Shown: piece after piece, positions 1 through 5,023 of the stretch
How positions within the stretch are numbered: the stretch's first letter is position 1
Layout of the letters: each line of letters begins with the position of its first letter
Assembly (NCBI GenBank): GCA_903954205.1
Contig: CAJBMR010000115.1
Location: 1 to 5,023 of the forward strand
Direction of reading: 5' to 3'
Origin: an uncultured bacterium
GTDB taxonomy: Bacteria > Actinomycetota > Actinomycetes > S36-B12
DNA length: 5,023 nt
The notes under the pieces: generated by a model
The model's database searches: none
Told to the model about the DNA's origin: nothing
What the model saw: only the letters and a program-made list of their open reading frames with translations
Made by a program: the position numbers and the translations under genes

Positions 1-35
1 CAGAGCAGCACGATGACGTACCACTCCGGGGTCAC
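1..35 (-). CDS. Start of an unidentified gene, probably membrane-associated (partial, runs off the window)
   Basis: A GTG at 35-33 overlaps the TGA stop of the HAD gene (34-32) in a GTGA arrangement. It opens a frame reading MTPEWYVIVLL up to the window edge. A GGAGGG Shine-Dalgarno sequence at 48-43 lies 7 bases upstream, which is close to ideal spacing. It is the strongest ribosome binding site near this junction. The residues after the first five are hydrophobic (YVIVLL), which would fit the start of a signal anchor or first membrane helix, but 11 codons are too few to assign a family. The gene would be the sixth of the minus-strand unit and translationally coupled to the HAD gene. In many actinobacteria proS is followed some genes later by rimP-nusA-infB. 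Nothing here shows whether this is the case. The call rests on the ribosome binding site and overlap, not on homology. Confidence 0.55.
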   Translation of the reverse strand, partial: MTPEWYVIVLL

Positions 36-748
36 GCCTGGACCCTCCAGGCGAGCACGACCTCCAGCACATCGCCCAGGCGCTCCACGACGGCATCGGG
101 CGTCACATCGATGTCGACCGCCTGATCACCTAGCCGGGAGTGCGGGATGAGGATCGCGCGCATACCCACCTGCTGCGCACCGTGTACGTCGTCCCACGGG
201 CGATCGCCGACGAAGACCGTGCGCTCGGGCGTCGAGCCGACAGCCACGATCGCCGCGCGGAAGGCATCGGCGTGCGGCTTCGCGCAGGGGATCTCGCTCG
301 AGTAGATGGCGGCGTCGATGAACGGGGCAAGGCCGTCGCGGGAGAAGACCGCCTCGTGGTGCCAGCGCGGCCAGAGGGTGTTGGAGAGCACACCGATGCG
401 CAGTCCCGCATCGCACAAGGCGCTCAGGAGGTCGCGCGCATCCGGATCGGCGAGCGTGTGCGGATCCCACCCCTCGAGGTAGGCCGCCAGCGCCGGCCCG
501 TGGCGGTCATCGTCCGTGTCGACCCCGCAGGAGGCGAAGACGTGATCGAGGGTCCCGGTGCCGTTGGCTCCGCGGGAGGCCTGCTGCTCACGCCACAGCG
601 CCACCTCGGCCGCCGCCAGGCGGGCGGCAAGGGTCGCATCCGTGGGCTCGTAGACGACGGCGTACGCCGACCACTGCTCGACCAGGTCGATGTCATGCCA
701 CGGGGTGAGGGTGCCACCCCAGTCGAAGACGACCGCGTCGACGGTCAT
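32..748 (-). CDS. HAD-superfamily hydrolase, substrate unknown
   Basis: A 238-residue protein with the haloacid dehalogenase motifs in order. Motif I is FDWGGTLT with nucleophile Asp9. Motif II is VLSNT with Ser122. The motif III lysine is Lys157 in CAKPHADAF. Motif IV is VFVGDRPWDD with Asp182, Asp186 and Asp187 for Mg2+ binding. Residues about 15-105 between motifs I and II form a helical cap of the C1 type. Length is normal for small soluble cytosolic HAD phosphatase-like enzymes. The position two residues after the nucleophile, usually the Asp acid/base of DxDxT phosphatases, is Gly11, so a classic phosphomonoesterase role is less certain. Phosphonatases also have a small residue there (DWAGT). 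The ATG at 748-746 overlaps the proS stop (ATGA) and has no clear Shine-Dalgarno sequence, so translation probably depends on coupling to proS. The family assignment is firm; the reaction is not known. Confidence 0.9.
   Translation of the reverse strand: MTVDAVVFDWGGTLTPWHDIDLVEQWSAYAVVYEPTDATLAARLAAAEVALWREQQASRGANGTGTLDHVFASCGVDTDDDRHGPALAAYLEGWDPHTLADPDARDLLSALCDAGLRIGVLSNTLWPRWHHEAVFSRDGLAPFIDAAIYSSEIPCAKPHADAFRAAIVAVGSTPERTVFVGDRPWDDVHGAQQVGMRAILIPHSRLGDQAVDIDVTPDAVVERLGDVLEVVLAWRVQA
43..48 (-). promoter_or_regulatory. Ribosome binding site for the gene starting at 35
   Basis: The minus strand reads GGAGGG, followed by 7 bases (TCCAGGC) and the GTG at 35-33. It lies inside the last codons of the HAD gene. 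This site is the main evidence that a real gene starts at 35. Confidence 0.6.
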
Positions 749-2508
749 GCACGGACGAGGTCGACGAGGCGATCGGCAATCTCACCGGCCGGCACGTCGA
801 CCGAGTCGCCCGATGCCCGGTCGCGCAGTTCGACCACGCCGTCGGCGAGGCGCTTGCCCACCACCACGATGGTGGGGACGCCGATGAGCTCGGCGTCGTT
901 GAACTTCACACCGGGCGAGACACCACGTCGGTCATCGAGGAGCACGCGCACACCTGACTTGTCGAGTGATCCCGCGAGTCTCTCGGCCTCCTCGAACGGC
1001 GCATCGTCCTTGCCCGTCGCCACGATGTGCACGTCGGCGGGGGCCACGGCCCTCGGCCAGACGAGCCCCTTGTCGTCGTGATGCTGCTCGGCAATGGCGG
1101 CAACAGCGCGCGAGACACCCAGGCCGTAAGACCCCATCGTCACCGTGACCTGCTTGCCGTTCTCATCAAGGACGGTGAGGCCGATGGCCTCGGCGTACTT
1201 GCGGCCGAGCTGGAAGATGTGGCCGATCTCGATGCCGCGCGCGATCTCGATATCGGCGCCGCAGCGGGGGCAGGGGTCGCCCTCGATGATCTCCACGGCC
1301 TCGATCTCGCCATCGACATCGAAGTCGCGTCCGCGGACGAGTCCGTAGACGTGACGACCCTTCTCATTCGCACCGGTGATCCATGCCGTGCCGACGGCGA
1401 CGCGGGGGTCGACGAGGTAGCGGATGTTGCCCTCGCCACCGAGTGCGCCCGGGCCGATGTAACCCTTGACGAGCGCGGGGTACTTCGGGAAGTCGTCCTC
1501 TTCGAAGGGGCGGAGTGCGACCGGATGCAGCGCGGCCTCGAGACGCTTGACGTCGACCTCGCGATCGCCGGGGACACCGATCGCCAGTGGCGCGCTCGTG
1601 CCGTCGGGGTAGTCCGCCATGAAGACGACGTTCTTGAGCGTGTCGGCGGCGGTCCAGTCGCGATCGGGGTGGCGGATCTCGGGCCGGGTGTTGGAGACCT
1701 CCACGAGCGTGGCGATCGTGGGGGTGTCGGGGGTGTCGTGCACCTGGGCCGCGGGGAGCCCGGTGGCGTCGCGCGCGGGCATCGCAGGGCTGACCATGGC
1801 CTCGACGTTGGCGGCGTAATCGCAGGCGGTGCAGCGCACGTAGGTGTCCTCGCCCGAATCCGTCGGTGCTAAGAACTCCTCGCTCTGCGAACCACCCATG
1901 GCACCGGACTGCGCAGACACGATGACGAAGTCCAGCCCGAGCCTGCCGAAGCAGGAGATGTAGGCGTCACGGTGGCGCAGGTAGGAGCGCTCGAGACCGG
2001 CGTCATCGACGTCGAAGGAGTAGGAGTCCTTCATGACGAACTCGCGCCCGCGCAGGATGCCCGCGCGCGGCCGCGCCTCATCGCGGTACTTCGTCTGGAT
2101 TTGGTAGATGATCAGCGGCAGGTCCTTGTAGGAGGAGTACTCCCCCTTCACCATGAGCGTGAACATCTCCTCGTGCGTGGGGCCGAGCAGGTAGTCGCCA
2201 CCCTTGCGGTCCTGCAGCCGGAAGAGGTTGTCGCCGTACTCCTCCCACCGATTCGTGCGCTCGTAGGGCTCGCGCGGCAGCAACGCTGGGAAGTGCACCT
2301 CCTGGAAGCCCGCCTCGTCCATCTCGTCGCGCACGATGGCTTCGATGTTGCGGTAGACGAGGTAGCCCAGCGGCAGCCAGGAGAAGACTCCCGGTGCCAC
2401 GCGGCGGACATAGCCCGCGCGCACGAGCAGCCGATGGCTGGGCACCTCCGCATCGGCAGGGTCGTCACGGAGGGTGCGCACAAAAAGGGTCGACATCCGC
2501 AGCAGCAC
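745..2508 (-). CDS. proS: Prolyl-tRNA synthetase (ProRS, bacterial type with editing domain)
   Basis: Class II synthetase that joins proline to tRNA-Pro in the cytosol using ATP. The 587 residues show, in order: motif 1 (about 45-78, LPLGYLVYRN onward); motif 2 (about 142-166, RDEARPRAGILRGREF); the YbaK-like insertion that clears mischarged Ala-tRNA-Pro (about 220-405), with Lys292 in TLKNVVF at the position of the editing lysine; motif 3 (about 458-485, MGSYGLGVSR); and the C-terminal anticodon-binding domain (about 490-587). Length is typical for the bacterial form. Two CxxC pairs, Cys226/229 and Cys413/416, flank the insertion. Start choice: the GTG at 2508-2506 has AGGGTGAG just upstream and an in-frame TAG at 2520-2518, and gives an N-terminus MLLRMSTLF resembling the mycobacterial one as I recall it. 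The ATG at 2496, four codons in, is an alternative (583 residues). It lies 30 bases after the acetyltransferase gene and overlaps the HAD gene by 4. Confidence 0.98.
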   Translation of the reverse strand: MLLRMSTLFVRTLRDDPADAEVPSHRLLVRAGYVRRVAPGVFSWLPLGYLVYRNIEAIVRDEMDEAGFQEVHFPALLPREPYERTNRWEEYGDNLFRLQDRKGGDYLLGPTHEEMFTLMVKGEYSSYKDLPLIIYQIQTKYRDEARPRAGILRGREFVMKDSYSFDVDDAGLERSYLRHRDAYISCFGRLGLDFVIVSAQSGAMGGSQSEEFLAPTDSGEDTYVRCTACDYAANVEAMVSPAMPARDATGLPAAQVHDTPDTPTIATLVEVSNTRPEIRHPDRDWTAADTLKNVVFMADYPDGTSAPLAIGVPGDREVDVKRLEAALHPVALRPFEEDDFPKYPALVKGYIGPGALGGEGNIRYLVDPRVAVGTAWITGANEKGRHVYGLVRGRDFDVDGEIEAVEIIEGDPCPRCGADIEIARGIEIGHIFQLGRKYAEAIGLTVLDENGKQVTVTMGSYGLGVSRAVAAIAEQHHDDKGLVWPRAVAPADVHIVATGKDDAPFEEAERLAGSLDKSGVRVLLDDRRGVSPGVKFNDAELIGVPTIVVVGKRLADGVVELRDRASGDSVDVPAGEIADRLVDLVRA

Positions 2509-2511
2509 GGG

Positions 2512-2519
2512 CTCACCCT
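2512..2519 (-). promoter_or_regulatory. Probable ribosome binding site of proS, supports the GTG start
   Basis: The minus strand reads AGGGTGAG, of which GGTGA (2517-2513) can pair with the 16S rRNA tail. It is 4 bases before the GTG at 2508 counted from GGTGA, but 16 bases before the ATG at 2496. This favours the GTG. The match is modest. Confidence 0.4.
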
Positions 2520-2538
2520 AGTCAGGCGGCCGAGGGGA

Positions 2539-3420
2539 TCAGAGCAGGACGGTCGCGAACTCCCCGGCAGCCCGGAAGCCGACCGCTTCGTAGCAGCGGC
2601 GGGCGACGGCGTTGTAGTCGTTGACGTAGAGGCTGACGATGGGGGCGACCCGCTGGCGGGCAATTTCCGCGACAGCGGCCACGCCGGGCTCGCTCAGTCC
2701 CTGCCCGCGGCGGTCAGGTGCGACCCACACGCCCTGGATCTGGCAGGCGCGAGTCGATGCAGCGCCGATCTCGGCCTTGAAGACCACGCGCCCGTTGTCG
2801 ATCCGCGCCAGTGCGCGCCCCGCCTGCACGAGCTCGGCCACGCGCGCCCGGTACGCCGCCCCGGCACCACCCGACACCGGCGAGATGCCGACCTCCTCGG
2901 TGAACATCGCGATGCAGGCAGGCACGAGCAGATCGGTCTCCTGGGGACGCACAGCACGAACGCCGGGATCGGGCGCTACCGACGGTGCCCGGTCGAGCGC
3001 GAGCAGTGGCTGGCGGGCGCGCACCTCGCGCGCGGGACCCCACGCCCCATCGAGGAGTCGCCACAGATCGAGGACCTCCTCCGACGGTCCCACAAGGGAG
3101 GAGCCCCTGCGGCCCCCGCGGCGCAGTCGATCGGCCAGGATCCGGCGAGCGGCGTCGTCAGTGGCGATCGGGACGACGTTGGCTCCGAGGTGAAGTGCTG
3201 CGACACATCTGCCACCGCGTTCCACGATCCAGAAGTCCGAGGCGAGGCTGTGCCGACGACCACCCGAGCGAATCTCATCGAGGCGAGATGCGACGAAGCA
3301 GTGGGCGATGGGATCGGCGTCGAGGAGTCGATCAAGATCGGGCAGGTCCCTGAACTCCAGGGGCCGCACAAGGCCGTCGCGCTCAGCTGACGGTGACGAC
3401 GGGATCGCCGGCGCTGTCAT
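2539..3420 (-). CDS. GNAT-family N-acetyltransferase with N-terminal DUF4081 domain
   Basis: A 293-residue protein, probably cytosolic, with two parts. Residues about 18-125 match the DUF4081 type of actinobacterial N-terminal domain (ADPIAHCFVASRLDE; HLGANVVPI; SLVGPSEEVLDLWRLL; WGPAREVRARQPLL). Residues about 155-293 are a GNAT fold: ACIAMFTEEVGISP, then VFKAEIGAA, then the acetyl-CoA-binding segment GVWVAPDRRGQGLS, and the final SLYVNDYNAVARRCYEAVGF. It resembles Rv2867c of Mycobacterium tuberculosis, which also directly follows ispG. The substrate is unknown to me. Start: the ATG at 3420 has GAGGAG 7 bases upstream. A GTG one codon earlier (3423) is possible but too close to that site. 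The start lies inside ispG, overlapping it by 38 bases in another frame, so the two are probably translationally coupled. The family is clear; its role next to an isoprenoid gene is not. Confidence 0.92.
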   Translation of the reverse strand: MTAPAIPSSPSAERDGLVRPLEFRDLPDLDRLLDADPIAHCFVASRLDEIRSGGRRHSLASDFWIVERGGRCVAALHLGANVVPIATDDAARRILADRLRRGGRRGSSLVGPSEEVLDLWRLLDGAWGPAREVRARQPLLALDRAPSVAPDPGVRAVRPQETDLLVPACIAMFTEEVGISPVSGGAGAAYRARVAELVQAGRALARIDNGRVVFKAEIGAASTRACQIQGVWVAPDRRGQGLSEPGVAAVAEIARQRVAPIVSLYVNDYNAVARRCYEAVGFRAAGEFATVLL

Positions 3421-4543
3421 CACCCATCTCCTCGGCCAGCTTCATTGCCTCCTCGATGAGCGTCTCGACGATCTGGTGCTCGGGCACGGTCTTGATCACT
3501 TCACCGCGGACGAAGATCTGGCCCTTGCCATTGCCGGACGCGACACCGAGATCGGCCTCGCGAGCCTCACCGGGGCCGTTGACGACGCAGCCCATGACCG
3601 CGACACGCAACGGCACCTCGAGGCCCTCGAGACCTGCGGTGACCTGTTCGGCGAGCGTGTAGACGTCGACCTGAGCGCGACCGCAGGAGGGGCAGGAGAC
3701 GATCTCGAGTCCGCGCTGGCGCAGGTTGAGCGACTCCAGGATGCCGATCCCTACCTTGACTTCCTCGACGGGAGGCGCCGAGAGGGAGACGCGGATGGTG
3801 TCGCCGATGCCCTGCGAGAGCAGGGCGCCGAAGGCTACGGCGGACTTGATCGTGCCCTGGAAGGCAGGGCCGGCCTCGGTGACCCCGAGGTGCAGGGGAT
3901 AGTCGCATTGGGCAGCGAGCAGACGGTAGGCCTGCACCATGACGACCGGGTCATGGTGCTTCACCGAGATCTTGATGTCACCGAAGCCGTGCTCCTCGAA
4001 GAGCGACGCCTCCCACAGCGCGGACTCGACCAGCGCCTCGGGCGTCGCCTTGCCGTACTTCTCCAGAAGGCGCTTGTCGAGCGAGCCGGCGTTGACGCCG
4101 ATGCGGATCGGCGTGCCCGTGTCGTTGGCCGCCCGCGCGATCTCCTTGACTTTGTCGTCGAACTGCTTGATGTTGCCGGGGTTGACGCGCACGCCCGCGC
4201 ATCCCGCCTCGAGTGCCGCGAAGACGTACTTCGGCTGGAAGTGGATGTCGGCGACCACGGGGATGCCGGACTTGCGTGCGATCTGGGGCAGTGCATCGGC
4301 GTCGTCCTGACTGGGCACTGCCACGCGCACGATCTGGCAGCCGGCGGCGGTGAGCTCCGCAATTTGCTGGAGGGTGGCATTGACATCCGACGTCAGCGTG
4401 GTCGTCATGGATTGCACGCTCACCGGCGCGTCGCCCCCGACCTTGACGGGGTGCGTGGGGTGCCGCAGGAGGAGCTGCCGGGTCACTCGACGCGGAGCCA
4501 GGGTGGGCGGGGGCGCGGCAGGCAGGCCCAGGTCGATGCTCAC
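3383..4543 (-). CDS. ispG: 4-hydroxy-3-methylbut-2-enyl diphosphate synthase (IspG/GcpE)
   Basis: Cytosolic [4Fe-4S] enzyme of the MEP pathway. It reductively opens the ring of methylerythritol cyclodiphosphate to give HMBPP, the precursor of isoprenoids. The 386 residues cover the whole bacterial family. The N-terminal TIM-barrel part starts near KVGGDAPVSVQSMTTT (34-49) and includes VADIHFQP (97-104), RVNPGN (119-124), IGVNAGSLDKRLLEKYG (148-164) and HLGVTEAG (218-225). The C-terminal domain binds the cluster: Cys284 and Cys287 in SCPSCGR, Cys319 in GCVVNGPGE, and Glu326. These match E. coli Cys270, Cys273, Cys305 and Glu312 (from memory) with a constant offset of 14. The start is GTG at 4543, the first start codon after the in-frame stop of the upstream gene, and it keeps the LPAAPPPTLAPRR N-terminus typical of actinobacteria. 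The Shine-Dalgarno signal is weak (GGGGA about 10 bases upstream). The gene follows the protease gene by 42 bases in the same frame. Confidence 0.99.
   Translation of the reverse strand: MSIDLGLPAAPPPTLAPRRVTRQLLLRHPTHPVKVGGDAPVSVQSMTTTLTSDVNATLQQIAELTAAGCQIVRVAVPSQDDADALPQIARKSGIPVVADIHFQPKYVFAALEAGCAGVRVNPGNIKQFDDKVKEIARAANDTGTPIRIGVNAGSLDKRLLEKYGKATPEALVESALWEASLFEEHGFGDIKISVKHHDPVVMVQAYRLLAAQCDYPLHLGVTEAGPAFQGTIKSAVAFGALLSQGIGDTIRVSLSAPPVEEVKVGIGILESLNLRQRGLEIVSCPSCGRAQVDVYTLAEQVTAGLEGLEVPLRVAVMGCVVNGPGEAREADLGVASGNGKGQIFVRGEVIKTVPEHQIVETLIEEAMKLAEEMGDDSAGDPVVTVS
3428..3433 (-). promoter_or_regulatory. Ribosome binding site of the acetyltransferase gene, inside ispG
   Basis: The minus strand reads GAGGAG, then 7 bases, then the ATG at 3420-3418. 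The same bases encode Glu-Glu of IspG (residues 371-372). The spacing decides for the ATG at 3420 over the GTG at 3423. Confidence 0.7.
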
Positions 4544-4578
4544 CCCGCCAGTATCCCCGACTCTGGAGCGGGCGACAT
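4540..4578 (-). other. Possible 12-codon leader frame before ispG (speculative)
   Basis: In the 42-base gap after the protease gene, an ATG at 4578-4576 opens the frame MSPAPESGILAG. It ends in a TGA at 4542-4540 that overlaps the ispG GTG as GTGA. The ATG starts 7 bases after the protease stop and has no good ribosome binding site of its own. Ribosomes restarting here would finish at the ispG start. A chance frame of this length is quite possible in GC-rich DNA. Confidence 0.2.
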
Positions 4579-4585
4579 CCCGGCG

Positions 4586-5023
4586 TCAGCCCAGGGTGAT
4601 CGGCTTGACCAGGTCGGCGAAGATCACGATCGCGCCCACCACGACCAGCGAGACCGCCACCACGTAGGCGACCGGCATCAGCCGGGCTACGTCGACGGGC
4701 CCCGGATCGGGCTTGCGCCGCACACGAGCCCACTGCCGGCGAGTGCCTTCGTAGAGCGCCCCGGCCACATGCCCGCCGTCGAGCGGCAGGATCGGCAGCA
4801 GGTTGAAGAGGAAGAGGAAGAGGTTGAGGGAGGCTGCCAGGCCGAGGAATATCGCGAGCTTGGCCTCGACCGGCTCCCCGGATGCGACGACCTCGCCGCC
4901 GAGGCGACTCACTCCGACGACGCTCACCGGACTATCGATCTGACGCTCGCCACCACCCACGAGGGTCTCCGTGACAAGTTCGTAAACGCGCACGGGCAGC
5001 GACACGAGCGCCACCGCCGAGCG
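4586..5023 (-). CDS. Site-2 intramembrane metalloprotease, M50 family (Rip1/RseP-like), C-terminal part
   Basis: The frame stays open to the window edge, so only the last 145 residues are visible. The N-terminal HExxH zinc site and most or all of the PDZ domain lie outside. Counting from the first visible residue, the DSPVSVVGVSRLGGE segment (about 30-44) is followed by the membrane helix around AIFLGLAASLNLFLFLFNLLP. Directly after it comes the LDGGH motif, whose Asp (about residue 82) is the third zinc ligand of this family. A last helix, about 118-136 (VAYVVAVSLVVVGAIVIFAD), ends in DLVKPITLG, close to the mycobacterial Rip1 end as I recall it. Such proteases sit in the inner membrane and cut anti-sigma factors and other membrane proteins after a first site-1 cut. 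The position directly before ispG is the conserved actinobacterial one; dxr is expected upstream but is not in view. Its substrate here cannot be inferred. Confidence 0.93.
   Translation of the reverse strand, partial: RSAVALVSLPVRVYELVTETLVGGGERQIDSPVSVVGVSRLGGEVVASGEPVEAKLAIFLGLAASLNLFLFLFNLLPILPLDGGHVAGALYEGTRRQWARVRRKPDPGPVDVARLMPVAYVVAVSLVVVGAIVIFADLVKPITLG
4805..4822. repeat. Three exact GAAGAG units inside the protease membrane helix
   Basis: The plus strand has GAAGAG three times in a row, flanked by similar imperfect units (GTTGAAGAG before, GTTGAGGG after). On the coding strand this gives alternating Leu and Phe codons in the LFLFLF part of the helix before LDGGH. It is most simply explained by low-complexity coding of a hydrophobic helix. 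Confidence 0.6.

Noticed and set aside
140..1081. 313-codon plus-strand open frame opposite the HAD gene and the end of proS
   Set aside because: Its product is rich in Arg, Ala, Gly and Ser with no family motif, and it crosses two real genes. It is a shadow frame.
1027..1872. 281-codon plus-strand open frame rich in Asp, Val, Gly and Leu, opposite proS
   Set aside because: The repetitive composition reflects the complement of proS codons. It has no motif and no separate gene context.
2509..2538. Possible terminator between the acetyltransferase gene and proS (CCCT and AGGG arms)
   Set aside because: The stem is only about four bases with no following T run. It is too weak to call, and the proS ribosome binding site lies in it.
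1972..3390. 472-codon open frame on the plus strand opposite proS and the acetyltransferase gene
   Set aside because: It lies antisense to two firmly identified genes and its product has no recognisable domain. Long antisense frames are expected in GC-rich DNA with strong third-position GC bias.
4541..4588. Protease gene and ispG are in the same frame, separated by one TGA and 42 bases, so read-through could make a fusion
   Set aside because: No recoding signal is seen, the downstream start is well placed, and a membrane protease fused to an iron-sulfur enzyme has no precedent I know of.
4805..4822. GAAGAG triple repeat as a phase-variable tract
   Set aside because: The unit is six bases, so a change in copy number would keep the frame. 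It encodes an ordinary Leu/Phe membrane helix.
1..5023. Mobile element, CRISPR array, tRNA or defence system
   Set aside because: No inverted terminal repeats, transposase or integrase motifs, regularly spaced repeats or tRNA-like folds were found. Nearly every base belongs to a housekeeping-type gene.

Overview
This window is a densely packed, GC-rich, single-direction gene block. All recognisable genes lie on the minus strand, so transcription runs from high to low coordinates. Gene content and order point to an actinobacterium. A site-2 protease gene (Rip1/RseP type), ispG (gcpE), a DUF4081-type GNAT acetyltransferase and proS follow one another. From memory, Mycobacterium has the same first three genes (Rv2869c-Rv2868c-Rv2867c), and Streptomyces carries proS close by. 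The IspG N-terminus with its Pro-rich 'PPPTLAPRR' stretch and the long antisense open frames also fit a high-GC actinobacterium. I cannot name the genus.

Layout in transcription order: (1) 5023-4586, the C-terminal end of an M50 intramembrane metalloprotease whose start lies outside the window; (2) 4543-3383, ispG, complete, GTG start; (3) 3420-2539, a two-domain GNAT acetyltransferase overlapping the end of ispG by 38 bases; (4) 2508-745, proS, complete, bacterial type with the editing insertion domain; (5) 748-32, a HAD-superfamily hydrolase joined to proS by an ATGA overlap; (6) 35-1, the first 11 codons of a probable further gene, joined to the HAD gene by a GTGA overlap and preceded by a good Shine-Dalgarno sequence.

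The close spacing (42 and 30 bases between two gene pairs, overlaps at the other three junctions) and the absence of any convincing internal promoter or terminator suggest one polycistronic unit with translational coupling. The genes do not form one pathway. IspG makes isoprenoid precursors (MEP pathway), the M50 protease acts in membrane signalling, ProS charges tRNA-Pro, and the GNAT and HAD proteins have no known specific substrate. This is a conserved housekeeping neighbourhood, not an accessory region.

I found no mobile element, CRISPR array, RNA gene or new defence-like system. The points worth a second look are small: the hidden gene start at the low-coordinate edge, a 12-codon leader frame before ispG, paired CxxC motifs around the ProRS editing domain, the missing second Asp in the HAD motif I, and the choice of start codons. 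No stretch of 300 bases lacks a gene.
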